Assembly (NCBI GenBank): GCA_001803645.1
Contig: MHDW01000016.1
Coordinates: 830 to 6,792, forward strand
Length of the DNA: 5,963 nt
Reading direction: 5' to 3'
DNA from: Nitrospirae bacterium GWC2_42_7
GTDB lineage: Bacteria > Nitrospirota > Thermodesulfovibrionia > Thermodesulfovibrionales > UBA6898
Shown: piece after piece, positions 1-5,564 of the stretch
Layout: every line of letters begins with the position of its first letter
Position numbering within the stretch: position 1 is the stretch's first letter
Notes under the pieces: model-generated
What the model was told of the DNA's origin: nothing
Seen by the model: the letters and a program-made list of their open reading frames with translations, nothing else
Database searches by the model: none
Made by a program: the position numbers and the translations under genes

Positions 1-309
1 ATCCCGAGGATGTTCTATACCCCGGAGATCAGGCTTGACTGCCCTGACGAAAGAAAAAAAGAGATCGTTGAACAGATAGTCAGGCGGTTTATGGAATACA
101 GAGATAACGGCAAGAGTCCGCACAGAGTGTTGGAATTAAATACAACAGACGGAGTAAGGGTAGTATTTGATAAAGGATGGGGGCTAGTGAGAACCAGCAA
201 CACTCAGCCTATAGTTGTCATGAGAGTAGAGGCAGAGGATGAAACAAGCCTCAACAAATACAAAACATTTATGGAAAATGAATTCAAGCAAGCAATGGGG
301 GTGAACTGA
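1..309 (+). CDS. manB: Phosphomannomutase/phosphoglucomutase, C-terminal fragment (5' end outside window)
   Basis: The reading frame is open from base 1 and ends at TGA 307-309, so this is the last 102 residues of a longer protein. An ATG at 10 lies inside the conserved TPEIR segment and is not a real start. The fragment covers the end of domain 3 and domain 4 of the alpha-D-phosphohexomutase family: TPEIRLDCPDE early on, then TTDGVRVVFDKGWGLVR and the phosphate-binding loop RTSNTQP (190-210). The DGVRV...KGWGLVRxSNTxP pattern is close to my memory of Pseudomonas AlgC, a dual mannose/glucose enzyme. Family knowledge: it interconverts hexose 6-phosphate and 1-phosphate in the cytoplasm through a phosphoserine, which would lie upstream of the window. 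The manC start follows after one base, so it very likely supplies mannose-1-phosphate to ManC. Substrate preference (mannose or glucose) cannot be settled from this part. Confidence 0.93.
   Translation: MPRMFYTPEIRLDCPDERKKEIVEQIVRRFMEYRDNGKSPHRVLELNTTDGVRVVFDKGWGLVRTSNTQPIVVMRVEAEDETSLNKYKTFMENEFKQAMGVN
297..304 (+). promoter_or_regulatory. Shine-Dalgarno site for manC inside the end of manB
   Basis: GGGGGTGA matches the consensus GGAGGTGA at seven of eight positions and sits six bases before the manC ATG at 311. It lies within the last codons of manB, so the two genes are expected to be translated from one mRNA, with manC initiating as manB terminates. Confidence 0.7.
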
Positions 310-310
310 A

Positions 311-1765
311 ATGAAGGTTATCATTCTTGCAGGCGGAAGCGGAACAAGACTATGGCCTCTTTCGAGAAAAAATTATCCAAAACAGTTTCTGAAGATCAAA
401 GGCGACAGGTCACTGCTTCAGCAGACTGTAGATAGATTTTTATTGATGGTTAATCCTGATGATTTTGTTTTAATGACTAATAATGACTACAAGTTCCATG
501 TGCAATCAGACTTAAATTCTTTACCTTTGCCTCTACCTTTACCTGTTTTCAATATGATACTCGAGCCTGCAGGCAGGAATACTGCGCCGGCAATAGCCCT
601 TGGGATTAAATATTGCCTTGATAAATTGGGCTGCGACAGGAATGAAGTTATTTTTGTGTCACCTTCTGACCATATGATCAGTCCCGAAGAAAAGTTTATC
701 GAATATGTCAGATACGCAGAGGATGTAGCAAAACGCGGGCAGATCGTTACATTCGGAATCCAGCCTACAAAGCCTGAGACAGGATATGGATACATCAAAG
801 TTAAAACTGAGAGGTTAGAACTGAGAAGTGAAAACTCTGAAGTGAGAACTAATAACCCGGAAATGAGAAAAGGAAAACATGAATATTTCCAGGTTGACAG
901 GTTCACAGAAAAGCCTGATGCAGATACAGCAGTCGGCTACCTAAAAGAAGGCGGTTATTACTGGAACTCAGGCATGTTCGCCTTTAGCATTGGCACAATG
1001 CTCGATGAGATAAAAAGACATTCACCTGTTATTCACGAAATGCTTGATATGGGATATGATGAACTCCTGTCCAAATTCGAACAGATGCCGGATATCTCAA
1101 TAGACTATGCTGTTGCAGAGAGATCAGACAGGGTTGTCACGATCCCTATGGATCTATACTGGAATGATATAGGTTCTTGGGATTCGATATATGATTTGCT
1201 GGACAAGGATGAAATGGGAAATGTCAGCATTGGAAATGTAATAGCACTTGATACAAAAGGCAGTCTCATAATCGGCAATAAAAGACTTGTAACTACGATC
1301 GGGCTCGAAGAATCTCTGATAGTAGAGACAGACGATTCCATATTAATTGCAAAAAGAGGAGAGACTCAGAAGGTAAGGGAGATAGTAGACAGGCTGAAAG
1401 CAACAGGAAGGAAAGAGGCAGAAGAACATCTCACAACCTATCGGCCGTGGGGCAACTATACTGTGCTTGAAGAAGGCCCGAGATACAAGATCAAGAGAAT
1501 AGTTGTGAATCCAAACGCAAAGCTGAGTTCGCAGATGCATTATCACAGGTCTGAGCACTGGGTTGTTGTTAGCGGAACTGCAAAAGTGACGATCGGCGAT
1601 AAAGAAATATTTATACATGAAAATGAATCAGCATATGTTCCGAAGTCTGCTGTTCACAGGCTCGAGAATCCCGGGAAAGTACTTCTGGAGATGATCGAAG
1701 TCCAGAACGGCGAGTATGTGGGTGAAGATGATATTGTGAGGATGGAAGATATTTACGGGCGGTAG
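311..1765 (+). CDS. manC: Mannose-1-phosphate guanylyltransferase / mannose-6-phosphate isomerase (bifunctional)
   Basis: This 484-residue protein has the usual two-domain build of AlgA/ManC enzymes. The N-terminal nucleotidyltransferase begins with the signature GGSGTRLWPLSR (8-19) and YPKQF (22-26), followed by ILEPAGRNTAPA (83-94), SPSDHMI (117-123, expected metal-binding Asp120), GYGYI (158-162), FTEKP (198-202), WNSGMF (218-223) and WNDIGSW (284-290). The C-terminal type II isomerase cupin starts at YRPWGNY (377-383) and carries QMHYHRSEHW (408-417), whose histidines and glutamate are the expected metal ligands, with HRLENPG near 449. It makes mannose-6-phosphate from fructose-6-phosphate and GDP-mannose from mannose-1-phosphate plus GTP, in the cytoplasm. 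The start at 311 has a strong Shine-Dalgarno site and lies one base after the mutase stop. Two short-repeat arrays are embedded in frame: a Leu-Pro run at 71-78 and three 7-residue repeats at 166-186. Neither breaks a recognised motif. Confidence 0.96.
   Translation: MKVIILAGGSGTRLWPLSRKNYPKQFLKIKGDRSLLQQTVDRFLLMVNPDDFVLMTNNDYKFHVQSDLNSLPLPLPLPVFNMILEPAGRNTAPAIALGIKYCLDKLGCDRNEVIFVSPSDHMISPEEKFIEYVRYAEDVAKRGQIVTFGIQPTKPETGYGYIKVKTERLELRSENSEVRTNNPEMRKGKHEYFQVDRFTEKPDADTAVGYLKEGGYYWNSGMFAFSIGTMLDEIKRHSPVIHEMLDMGYDELLSKFEQMPDISIDYAVAERSDRVVTIPMDLYWNDIGSWDSIYDLLDKDEMGNVSIGNVIALDTKGSLIIGNKRLVTTIGLEESLIVETDDSILIAKRGETQKVREIVDRLKATGRKEAEEHLTTYRPWGNYTVLEEGPRYKIKRIVVNPNAKLSSQMHYHRSEHWVVVSGTAKVTIGDKEIFIHENESAYVPKSAVHRLENPGKVLLEMIEVQNGEYVGEDDIVRMEDIYGR
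521..544 (+). repeat. Four in-frame tandem hexamers (YTRCCT) encoding a (Leu-Pro)4 run in ManC
   Basis: Four consecutive hexamers TTACCT, TTGCCT, CTACCT and TTACCT encode LPLPLPLP (residues 71-78). They sit between the helix after the first strand region and the conserved ILEPAGRNTAPA motif, where homologues as I recall them have a short variable linker. The unit is two codons long, so gain or loss of a unit keeps the frame. Confidence 0.85.
804..866 (+). repeat. Nine-unit degenerate heptanucleotide array (about GAAVTGA) inside manC
   Basis: From 804 the sequence divides into nine 7-base units: AAACTGA, GAGGTTA, GAACTGA, GAAGTGA, AAACTCT, GAAGTGA, GAACTAA, TAACCCG and GAAATGA. Nine units make 63 bases, which preserves the frame. 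Because three heptamers equal seven codons, the protein shows three 7-residue repeats at 166-186: TERLELR, SENSEVR and TNNPEMR (pattern xxxxExR), coded by 21-base units at 806-826, 827-847 and 848-868. The array lies between the GYGYI and FTEKP motifs of the nucleotidyltransferase domain, a spot where family members vary in length. The spacing here is 35 residues, against about 19 in my recollection of E. coli ManC. Confidence 0.8.
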
Positions 1766-1771
1766 AAAAAG

Positions 1772-2884
1772 ATGGAGACGGTCAGGATAACTATAATAGG
1801 TGCCGGAGTGGTAGGCCTTGCTATAGCTGCTGAGTTATCAAAAAAATATGATGAGATAATTTTGATAGAAAAGCATGAGAAATTCGGACAGGAGACGAGC
1901 AGCAGAAATAGCGAGGTGATCCATTCCGGAATATATTATCCAACAGATTCCCTGAAAGCAAAGCTGTGTGTTGAGGGTAGACCTCTACTTTACAAATACT
2001 GTGAAAAAAACTCGATCCCATGTTTGAAGACAGGGAAACTCATAGTAGCATCAGATGAGTTTCATATCGCAAGACTTGAGGAACTTATAGAACAGGGAAA
2101 ACAGAACGGCGTTGCTGATCTGAGGATATTAGGAAAGGACGAAATTCATAAGATGGAGCCTGAGGTAAATGCTGTTGCAGCCCTCTACTCTCCTGATACT
2201 GGGATAGTTGATTCCCATTCCCTTATGAAGAATCTCTTTAATGAAGCAGGATCTTCAGGAGTCACCTTTTCCTTTGGCAGTGAGATAGATCAGATAGACA
2301 TGGATAAAGAGGGATATGTTATCGGGATAAAAGATGATGATTATAAATTCAGATCAAAGATCGTTATTAATTCAGCAGGCCTTTCATCAGATCACATAGC
2401 AGGCCTTGCAGGGATTGATGTTGACACAGCAGGCTACAGACTGAAATATTGCAAAGGATCATACTTCTCATATGCTAAAAGATCACCTGTTAATATGCTT
2501 GTGTATCCTGTGCCGCATAAAGACCTTTCCGGGCTTGGAGTTCATGCAACTCTTGATATGGGAAAGCGCCTCCGCTTCGGGCCTGATACAGAGTATGTCG
2601 ATTCACTGGATTACACTGTTGATGCCAAGAAGAGAGATGTTTTTTATGAAAACGCTGCAGAAATAATAAAAGGGCTTGATAAGGGGTCTTTTGTCCCTGA
2701 TATGTCTGGGATACGCCCAAAACTGCAGGGCCCCGGTGAAAAGACAAGGGATTTCGTTATTGCCGATGAAACAGCAAAAGGGTTCCCCGGGCTTATTAAC
2801 CTGATCGGAATTGAATCTCCGGGGTTGACAGCCTCGCTTGCGATAGCAAAACAGTCAAATATTTTGGTTAAGAAGTGTTTATGA
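1772..2884 (+). CDS. FAD-dependent oxidoreductase, L-2-hydroxyglutarate oxidase (LhgO)-like
   Basis: A 370-residue flavoprotein of the DAO/glycerol-3-phosphate dehydrogenase fold. The N-terminal dinucleotide-binding motif GAGVVG (10-15) is followed by an acidic residue at the end of the second strand (IEK, 32-34). The segment NSEVIHSGIYY (46-56) and then LKAKLCVEG (61-69) is the hallmark of L-2-hydroxyglutarate oxidases/dehydrogenases and closely resembles the human L2HGDH segment as I recall it. INSAGLSSD (199-207), GIRPKLQGPGE (313-323) and GIESPGLTASLAIA (346-359) match the FAD-contacting C-terminal parts of the family. There is no signal peptide or membrane segment. It is shorter than E. 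coli LhgO (about 420) but matches the shorter bacterial group annotated only as NAD(P)/FAD-dependent oxidoreductase. The start at 1772 is six bases after the manC stop, with only a weak Shine-Dalgarno (GGGCGGT, 1757-1763), so translation probably depends on coupling. Family assignment is firm; substrate is unknown, and a role on a sugar-derived hydroxy acid is only inferred from position. Confidence 0.85.
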   Translation: METVRITIIGAGVVGLAIAAELSKKYDEIILIEKHEKFGQETSSRNSEVIHSGIYYPTDSLKAKLCVEGRPLLYKYCEKNSIPCLKTGKLIVASDEFHIARLEELIEQGKQNGVADLRILGKDEIHKMEPEVNAVAALYSPDTGIVDSHSLMKNLFNEAGSSGVTFSFGSEIDQIDMDKEGYVIGIKDDDYKFRSKIVINSAGLSSDHIAGLAGIDVDTAGYRLKYCKGSYFSYAKRSPVNMLVYPVPHKDLSGLGVHATLDMGKRLRFGPDTEYVDSLDYTVDAKKRDVFYENAAEIIKGLDKGSFVPDMSGIRPKLQGPGEKTRDFVIADETAKGFPGLINLIGIESPGLTASLAIAKQSNILVKKCL

Positions 2885-3438
2885 GATCAGATAAATTTAT
2901 TAAATACACAGCTTCCATTTCTGAAGCCCTACAAAAGGCTGATTTTGATAAAATAAACATCCTTGCTGATTCTATCCTGAAGGCATGGCAGGGAAATAAA
3001 CAGGTTTTTATATGTGGTAATGGAGGGAGTGCAGCAAATGCACTGCATATTGCCAATGATCTTGTTTATGGAGCAGCAAAAGATAAAGAGAAGGGTATAC
3101 GTGCGATTGCGCTGACAGGTGATATTTCGGTAATTACCTGTATCGCAAATGATGTCTCCTATGAGGATATCTTTTCCCGGCAATTAGCTGTCCACGCCCA
3201 GTCCGGAGATATCCTGCTCGCGCTGTCCGGGAGTGGGAATTCTCCCAATATTGTAAAGGCTATTTCAGAGGCAAAAGAAATTGGAATGAGGACCTTTGCC
3301 ATCCTTGGATTTTCAGGAGGGCGTTGTCTTGATCTGGCGGATGTTTCGATCCATTTTCAGGTTGATGATATGCAGATCTCCGAGGATATGCAGTTAATTG
3401 TCGGGCATATGGTTATGCAATGGTTAAGAGATCAATAA
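2881..3438 (+). CDS. SIS-domain sugar-phosphate isomerase, GmhA (phosphoheptose isomerase)-like
   Basis: With the ATG at 2881 the protein has 185 residues. That ATG overlaps the previous stop in an ATGA, which favours it over an in-frame GTG at 2875. It is a single SIS domain: phosphosugar loop CGNGGS (45-50), IALTGD and IANDVSYEDIFSRQ (near 76-101), and a second sugar-phosphate loop SGSGNSPNIVKAI (117-129). GmhA isomerises sedoheptulose 7-phosphate to D-glycero-D-manno-heptose 7-phosphate using zinc held by His61, Glu65, Gln172 and His180 (E. coli numbering from memory). By motif alignment the matching residues here are His56, Asp60, Glu168 and His176 with the same spacing, so a metal site is probably kept with two conservative swaps. 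An HldE-like nucleotidylyltransferase lies downstream in the same strand run, supporting a heptose or heptose-like role. The exact substrate is not proven; other ketose/aldose phosphates are possible. Confidence 0.85.
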   Translation: MRSDKFIKYTASISEALQKADFDKINILADSILKAWQGNKQVFICGNGGSAANALHIANDLVYGAAKDKEKGIRAIALTGDISVITCIANDVSYEDIFSRQLAVHAQSGDILLALSGSGNSPNIVKAISEAKEIGMRTFAILGFSGGRCLDLADVSIHFQVDDMQISEDMQLIVGHMVMQWLRDQ

Positions 3439-3461
3439 ATTCTGTTCATAGATATTATTAC

Positions 3462-3466
3462 AGGAG
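3462..3466 (+). promoter_or_regulatory. Shine-Dalgarno site that fixes the start at 3472
   Basis: AGGAG lies five bases before the ATG at 3472. The in-frame GTG at 3466 begins on the last base of this site, so it cannot use it. The ATG is therefore the better start, and the protein loses two residues relative to the longest open frame. Confidence 0.75.
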
Positions 3467-3471
3467 TGTCG

Positions 3472-4470
3472 ATGTCAGAAAAAATAGTTGTTATAGGAAG
3501 TAATTCTTTTTCAGGCGCAAGTTTTATTGATTTTGCCCTCAATAATAATGCTGAAGTGACAGGCTTGAGCCGTTCAGAAGAATATGATCCTGTTTTTCTG
3601 CCATACCGATGGGGTGACTTGAGCAAATTAAACAGATTCAGGTTCCAACAGATGGATCTCAATAAAGACCTTGATGAAATAATAAAATTAATTAATGATT
3701 TCAGGCCTGATTATGTTATCAATTTTGCTTCTCAGAGCATGGTTGCAGAAAGCTGGCTCAATCCTGAACACTGGATGATGACTAATGTGGTATCTACGAT
3801 CAGGTTCCATGACAGATTAAGAAAATGTGATTTTCTGAAGAAATATGTCCACATATCAACACCTGAGGTATATGGTTCCTGCAATGGTTTAATTCAGGAA
3901 CATACGTATTACAACCCCAGCACACCATATGCTGTATCAAGAGCAGCATGTGATATGAGCCTGATGACATTCTTTAAGAATTATAACTTCCCTGTTGTTT
4001 TTACAAGGGCGGCAAATGTCTATGGCCCGGGTCAACAGCTTTACAGAATAATCCCGAGGACCATTTTATTTTTTTTGACAGGAAATAAACTGCAGCTGCA
4101 TGGAGGCGGACATTCCGTTCGATCTTTTATCCATATAAATGATGTTGCTGACGGTACGCTCAAGGCAGCAAGGGAAGGCAACCCAGGGGATATTTATCAT
4201 TTTTCTACTCCGCAGAATATTTCTATCCGTTCTGTTGTTGAACTGACAGCAAAGATCATGAATGTTGAATTCAGCAAGTTTGTTGAGGTTGCAGATGAAA
4301 GGCCTGGCAAGGATTCGGCCTATCTCCTGGACAGTACAAAAGCCAAAACCGGGCTTGGATGGAAAGACCGGATAAGTCTGGAACAAGGCATTAATGACAC
4401 TATAAAGTGGCTGAAAGATAATCTTGAAATAATTAAAAAATGTTCTTTTGATTATATCCATAAACCATAA
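3472..4470 (+). CDS. Extended-SDR nucleotide-sugar enzyme, probable NDP-sugar 4,6-dehydratase
   Basis: A 332-residue extended short-chain dehydrogenase with an N-terminal NAD(P)-binding motif of unusual form, GSNSFSG (9-15), where Ser replaces the central Gly of GxxGxxG. NFASQSMVAESW (84-95) is the usual cofactor- and substrate-side segment. The active-site strand reads STPEVYG (129-135): Thr130 and Glu132 match the Thr-x-Glu of dTDP-glucose and GDP-mannose 4,6-dehydratases, but the Asp of RmlB is Pro131. The catalytic Tyr is Y153 in TPYAVSR, yet the expected YxxxK lysine is Arg157 (codon AGA). RAANVYGPGQQLYRIIPRTI (179-198) and HGGGHSVRSFIHINDVADG (210-228) form the nucleotide-sugar-binding region. 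It would convert an NDP-hexose or NDP-heptose to a 4-keto-6-deoxy sugar; the neighbouring GDP-mannose genes make a GDP sugar plausible, but the nucleotide cannot be read from the sequence. An epimerase is the main alternative. A gap of 33 bases separates it from the SIS gene. Confidence 0.8.
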   Translation: MSEKIVVIGSNSFSGASFIDFALNNNAEVTGLSRSEEYDPVFLPYRWGDLSKLNRFRFQQMDLNKDLDEIIKLINDFRPDYVINFASQSMVAESWLNPEHWMMTNVVSTIRFHDRLRKCDFLKKYVHISTPEVYGSCNGLIQEHTYYNPSTPYAVSRAACDMSLMTFFKNYNFPVVFTRAANVYGPGQQLYRIIPRTILFFLTGNKLQLHGGGHSVRSFIHINDVADGTLKAAREGNPGDIYHFSTPQNISIRSVVELTAKIMNVEFSKFVEVADERPGKDSAYLLDSTKAKTGLGWKDRISLEQGINDTIKWLKDNLEIIKKCSFDYIHKP

Positions 4471-4488
4471 TTACTAACCTTATCATTA

Positions 4489-4581
4489 TGTCATTCCCGT
4501 GCTTAAAGCACCTACTGTTGGCAAGCAAAGCGCGCCGGGAATCCTTCTGATAAGAAAGATTCCGGACAAGCCGGAATGACA
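4489..4581. repeat. Palindromic REP/MITE-like intergenic repeat (TGTCATTCC...GGAATGACA)
   Basis: The ends form a perfect 9-base inverted repeat, TGTCATTCC (4489-4497) with GGAATGACA (4573-4581). Inside are a perfect 7-base-pair hairpin with a 5-base loop, ATTCCGG/ACAAG/CCGGAAT (4559-4577); a 5-base-pair hairpin, GTGCT/TAA/AGCAC (4499-4511); and an ATTCCC (4493-4498) / GGGAAT (4537-4542) pair. This architecture matches the widespread CATTCCCG...CGGGAATG family of dispersed bacterial palindromes, akin to REP elements and the neisserial dRS3 repeats (known from memory). The left half looks degenerate, since the hairpin arm runs into unrelated sequence at 4512-4535. It fills most of the 155-base gap between the two SDR genes. 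No T-run follows the hairpin, so it is not a classical terminator, though it could attenuate transcription or stabilise mRNA ends. No convincing target-site duplication is seen. Confidence 0.8.
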
Positions 4582-4614
4582 AGTAGTGCAAACATATTTC
4601 AGGATTTCTTAATA

Positions 4615-4620
4615 GAGGAG
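4615..4620 (+). promoter_or_regulatory. Shine-Dalgarno site for the second SDR gene
   Basis: GAGGAG lies five bases before the ATG at 4626. It is among the strongest ribosome-binding sites in the window, fitting a gene that follows a long gap and cannot rely on translational coupling. No convincing -35/-10 pair is visible in 4471-4614. Confidence 0.7.
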
Positions 4621-4625
4621 ATAAT

Positions 4626-5564
4626 ATGAATATTCTGGTAACTGGCGGCTGCGGCTACATAGGAACTAAACTTGTCCCGGAATTGTTGGATAAAGGCCAT
4701 GACGTGACAGTTATAGACATAATGTGGTTCGGTAATTATCTTCCAGTCCATAAACGACTGAAGGTCATACAGGATGATACGAGAAATGTTGATAATATTC
4801 AGCTGGACGGGACAGATGCAATAATTCATCTTGCAAATATAGCAAATGACCCATGCGGTGACCTTAATGCAAAACTCGCGTGGGAAGTAAATGCGCTTGC
4901 AACCATGCAGCTTATGGATAAGGCCGTGCGTTCAAAGGTGAAGCAGTTCCTTTTCGCATGTTCAGGCAGTGTTTATGGCGTGAAAGATGAACCCCAGGTA
5001 ACTGAGGACCTTACACTTGTTCCTATTTCTGACTATAACAAGACAAAAATGGTAGCAGAGCGCGTGTTGCTCAGTTATAAGGACGACATGATCGTTCAAT
5101 CTATCAGGCCTGCTACTGTTTGTGGATATTCGCCGAGGATGCGGCTTGATGTATCTGTAAATATGCTGACCATGCAGGCTTTGACAAAAGGAAAGATCAC
5201 TGTTTTCGGCGGAACACAGGTACGTCCGAACATCAATATAAAGGACATTGTAAATGTCTTCACTTATTTTCTCGAACACGGCAGTATATATACCGGAGTT
5301 TACAATGCAGGGTTTGAGAATATTTCGATATTGGATATAGCCAGGAGGATCACAGAATTTGTCCCTGCAGAAATAATTGTTACTGAATCAAATGACCCGC
5401 GTTCGTATCGTCTTAATTCTGACAAACTGCTGTCAACCGGCTTTAAACCACAATTCAGCGTTAAAGACGCCATTGAGGAGATCATCAGTTTTTACCGTGA
5501 AGGGAAATTGGAGGATGAAGAGAAGTATTACAATATAAAAACGATGAAGAAACTGACGATATGA
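4626..5564 (+). CDS. NAD-dependent epimerase/dehydratase (extended SDR), nucleotide-sugar epimerase or 4-ketoreductase
   Basis: A 312-residue extended SDR with a canonical Rossmann motif TGGCGYIG (6-13), an acidic Asp31 at the end of the second strand suggesting NAD(H), and HLANIANDP (68-76). The catalytic set is complete: Ser113 in ACSGSVYG (111-118) and YNKTK with Tyr137 and Lys141. RPATVCGYSPRMRLDVSVNML (161-181) and VRPNINIKDIVN (199-210) are the sugar-nucleotide-binding region seen in GalE/WcaG-type enzymes. The TD/E pair of 4,6-dehydratases is absent (CSGSVYG instead), so epimerisation or reduction of a 4-keto sugar is more likely than dehydration. The C-terminal tail YYNIKTMKKL is charged and lies outside the core. 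It starts 45 bases after the palindromic repeat and overlaps the next gene by four bases. It may act on the product of the upstream 4,6-dehydratase-like SDR; that pairing is inference from position. The specific sugar is not identifiable. Confidence 0.85.
   Translation: MNILVTGGCGYIGTKLVPELLDKGHDVTVIDIMWFGNYLPVHKRLKVIQDDTRNVDNIQLDGTDAIIHLANIANDPCGDLNAKLAWEVNALATMQLMDKAVRSKVKQFLFACSGSVYGVKDEPQVTEDLTLVPISDYNKTKMVAERVLLSYKDDMIVQSIRPATVCGYSPRMRLDVSVNMLTMQALTKGKITVFGGTQVRPNINIKDIVNVFTYFLEHGSIYTGVYNAGFENISILDIARRITEFVPAEIIVTESNDPRSYRLNSDKLLSTGFKPQFSVKDAIEEIISFYREGKLEDEEKYYNIKTMKKLTI

Noticed and set aside
487..906. 139-codon open frame on the minus strand opposite manC
   Set aside because: It is antisense to a fully conserved ManC reading frame, has no recognisable domain, and its LP-rich and Glu/Arg-derived stretches simply mirror the repeats in manC. 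The same applies to other antisense frames such as 1343-1618, 4066-4461 and 4962-5279.
2383..2434. Three GCAGGC-containing near-repeats in the FAD oxidoreductase gene
   Set aside because: They encode Ala-Gly at conserved positions with the same preferred codons. Spacing is irregular and flanks differ, so no repeat element is supported.
2472..2666. 64-codon plus-strand frame inside the FAD oxidoreductase gene
   Set aside because: It overlaps conserved oxidoreductase coding sequence out of frame, has no good Shine-Dalgarno and shows no family features.
4051..4060. ATCCCGAGGA here duplicates the first ten bases of the window
   Set aside because: The match ends at once outside these ten bases, and both copies are ordinary coding sequence for Ile-Pro-Arg. 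It is a codon-level coincidence, not an att site or repeat.
4559..4577. Hairpin ATTCCGG/CCGGAAT as an intrinsic terminator
   Set aside because: The stem is good but no run of T follows on either strand, and it is part of a larger palindromic repeat, so a Rho-independent terminator is not supported.
4471..4625. Promoter in the gap before the second SDR gene
   Set aside because: TTGGCA at 4519-4524 could resemble a -35 box but no suitable -10 lies 16-18 bases downstream, and the A+T-rich stretch near 4590-4612 lacks a paired -35. Nothing firm can be called.
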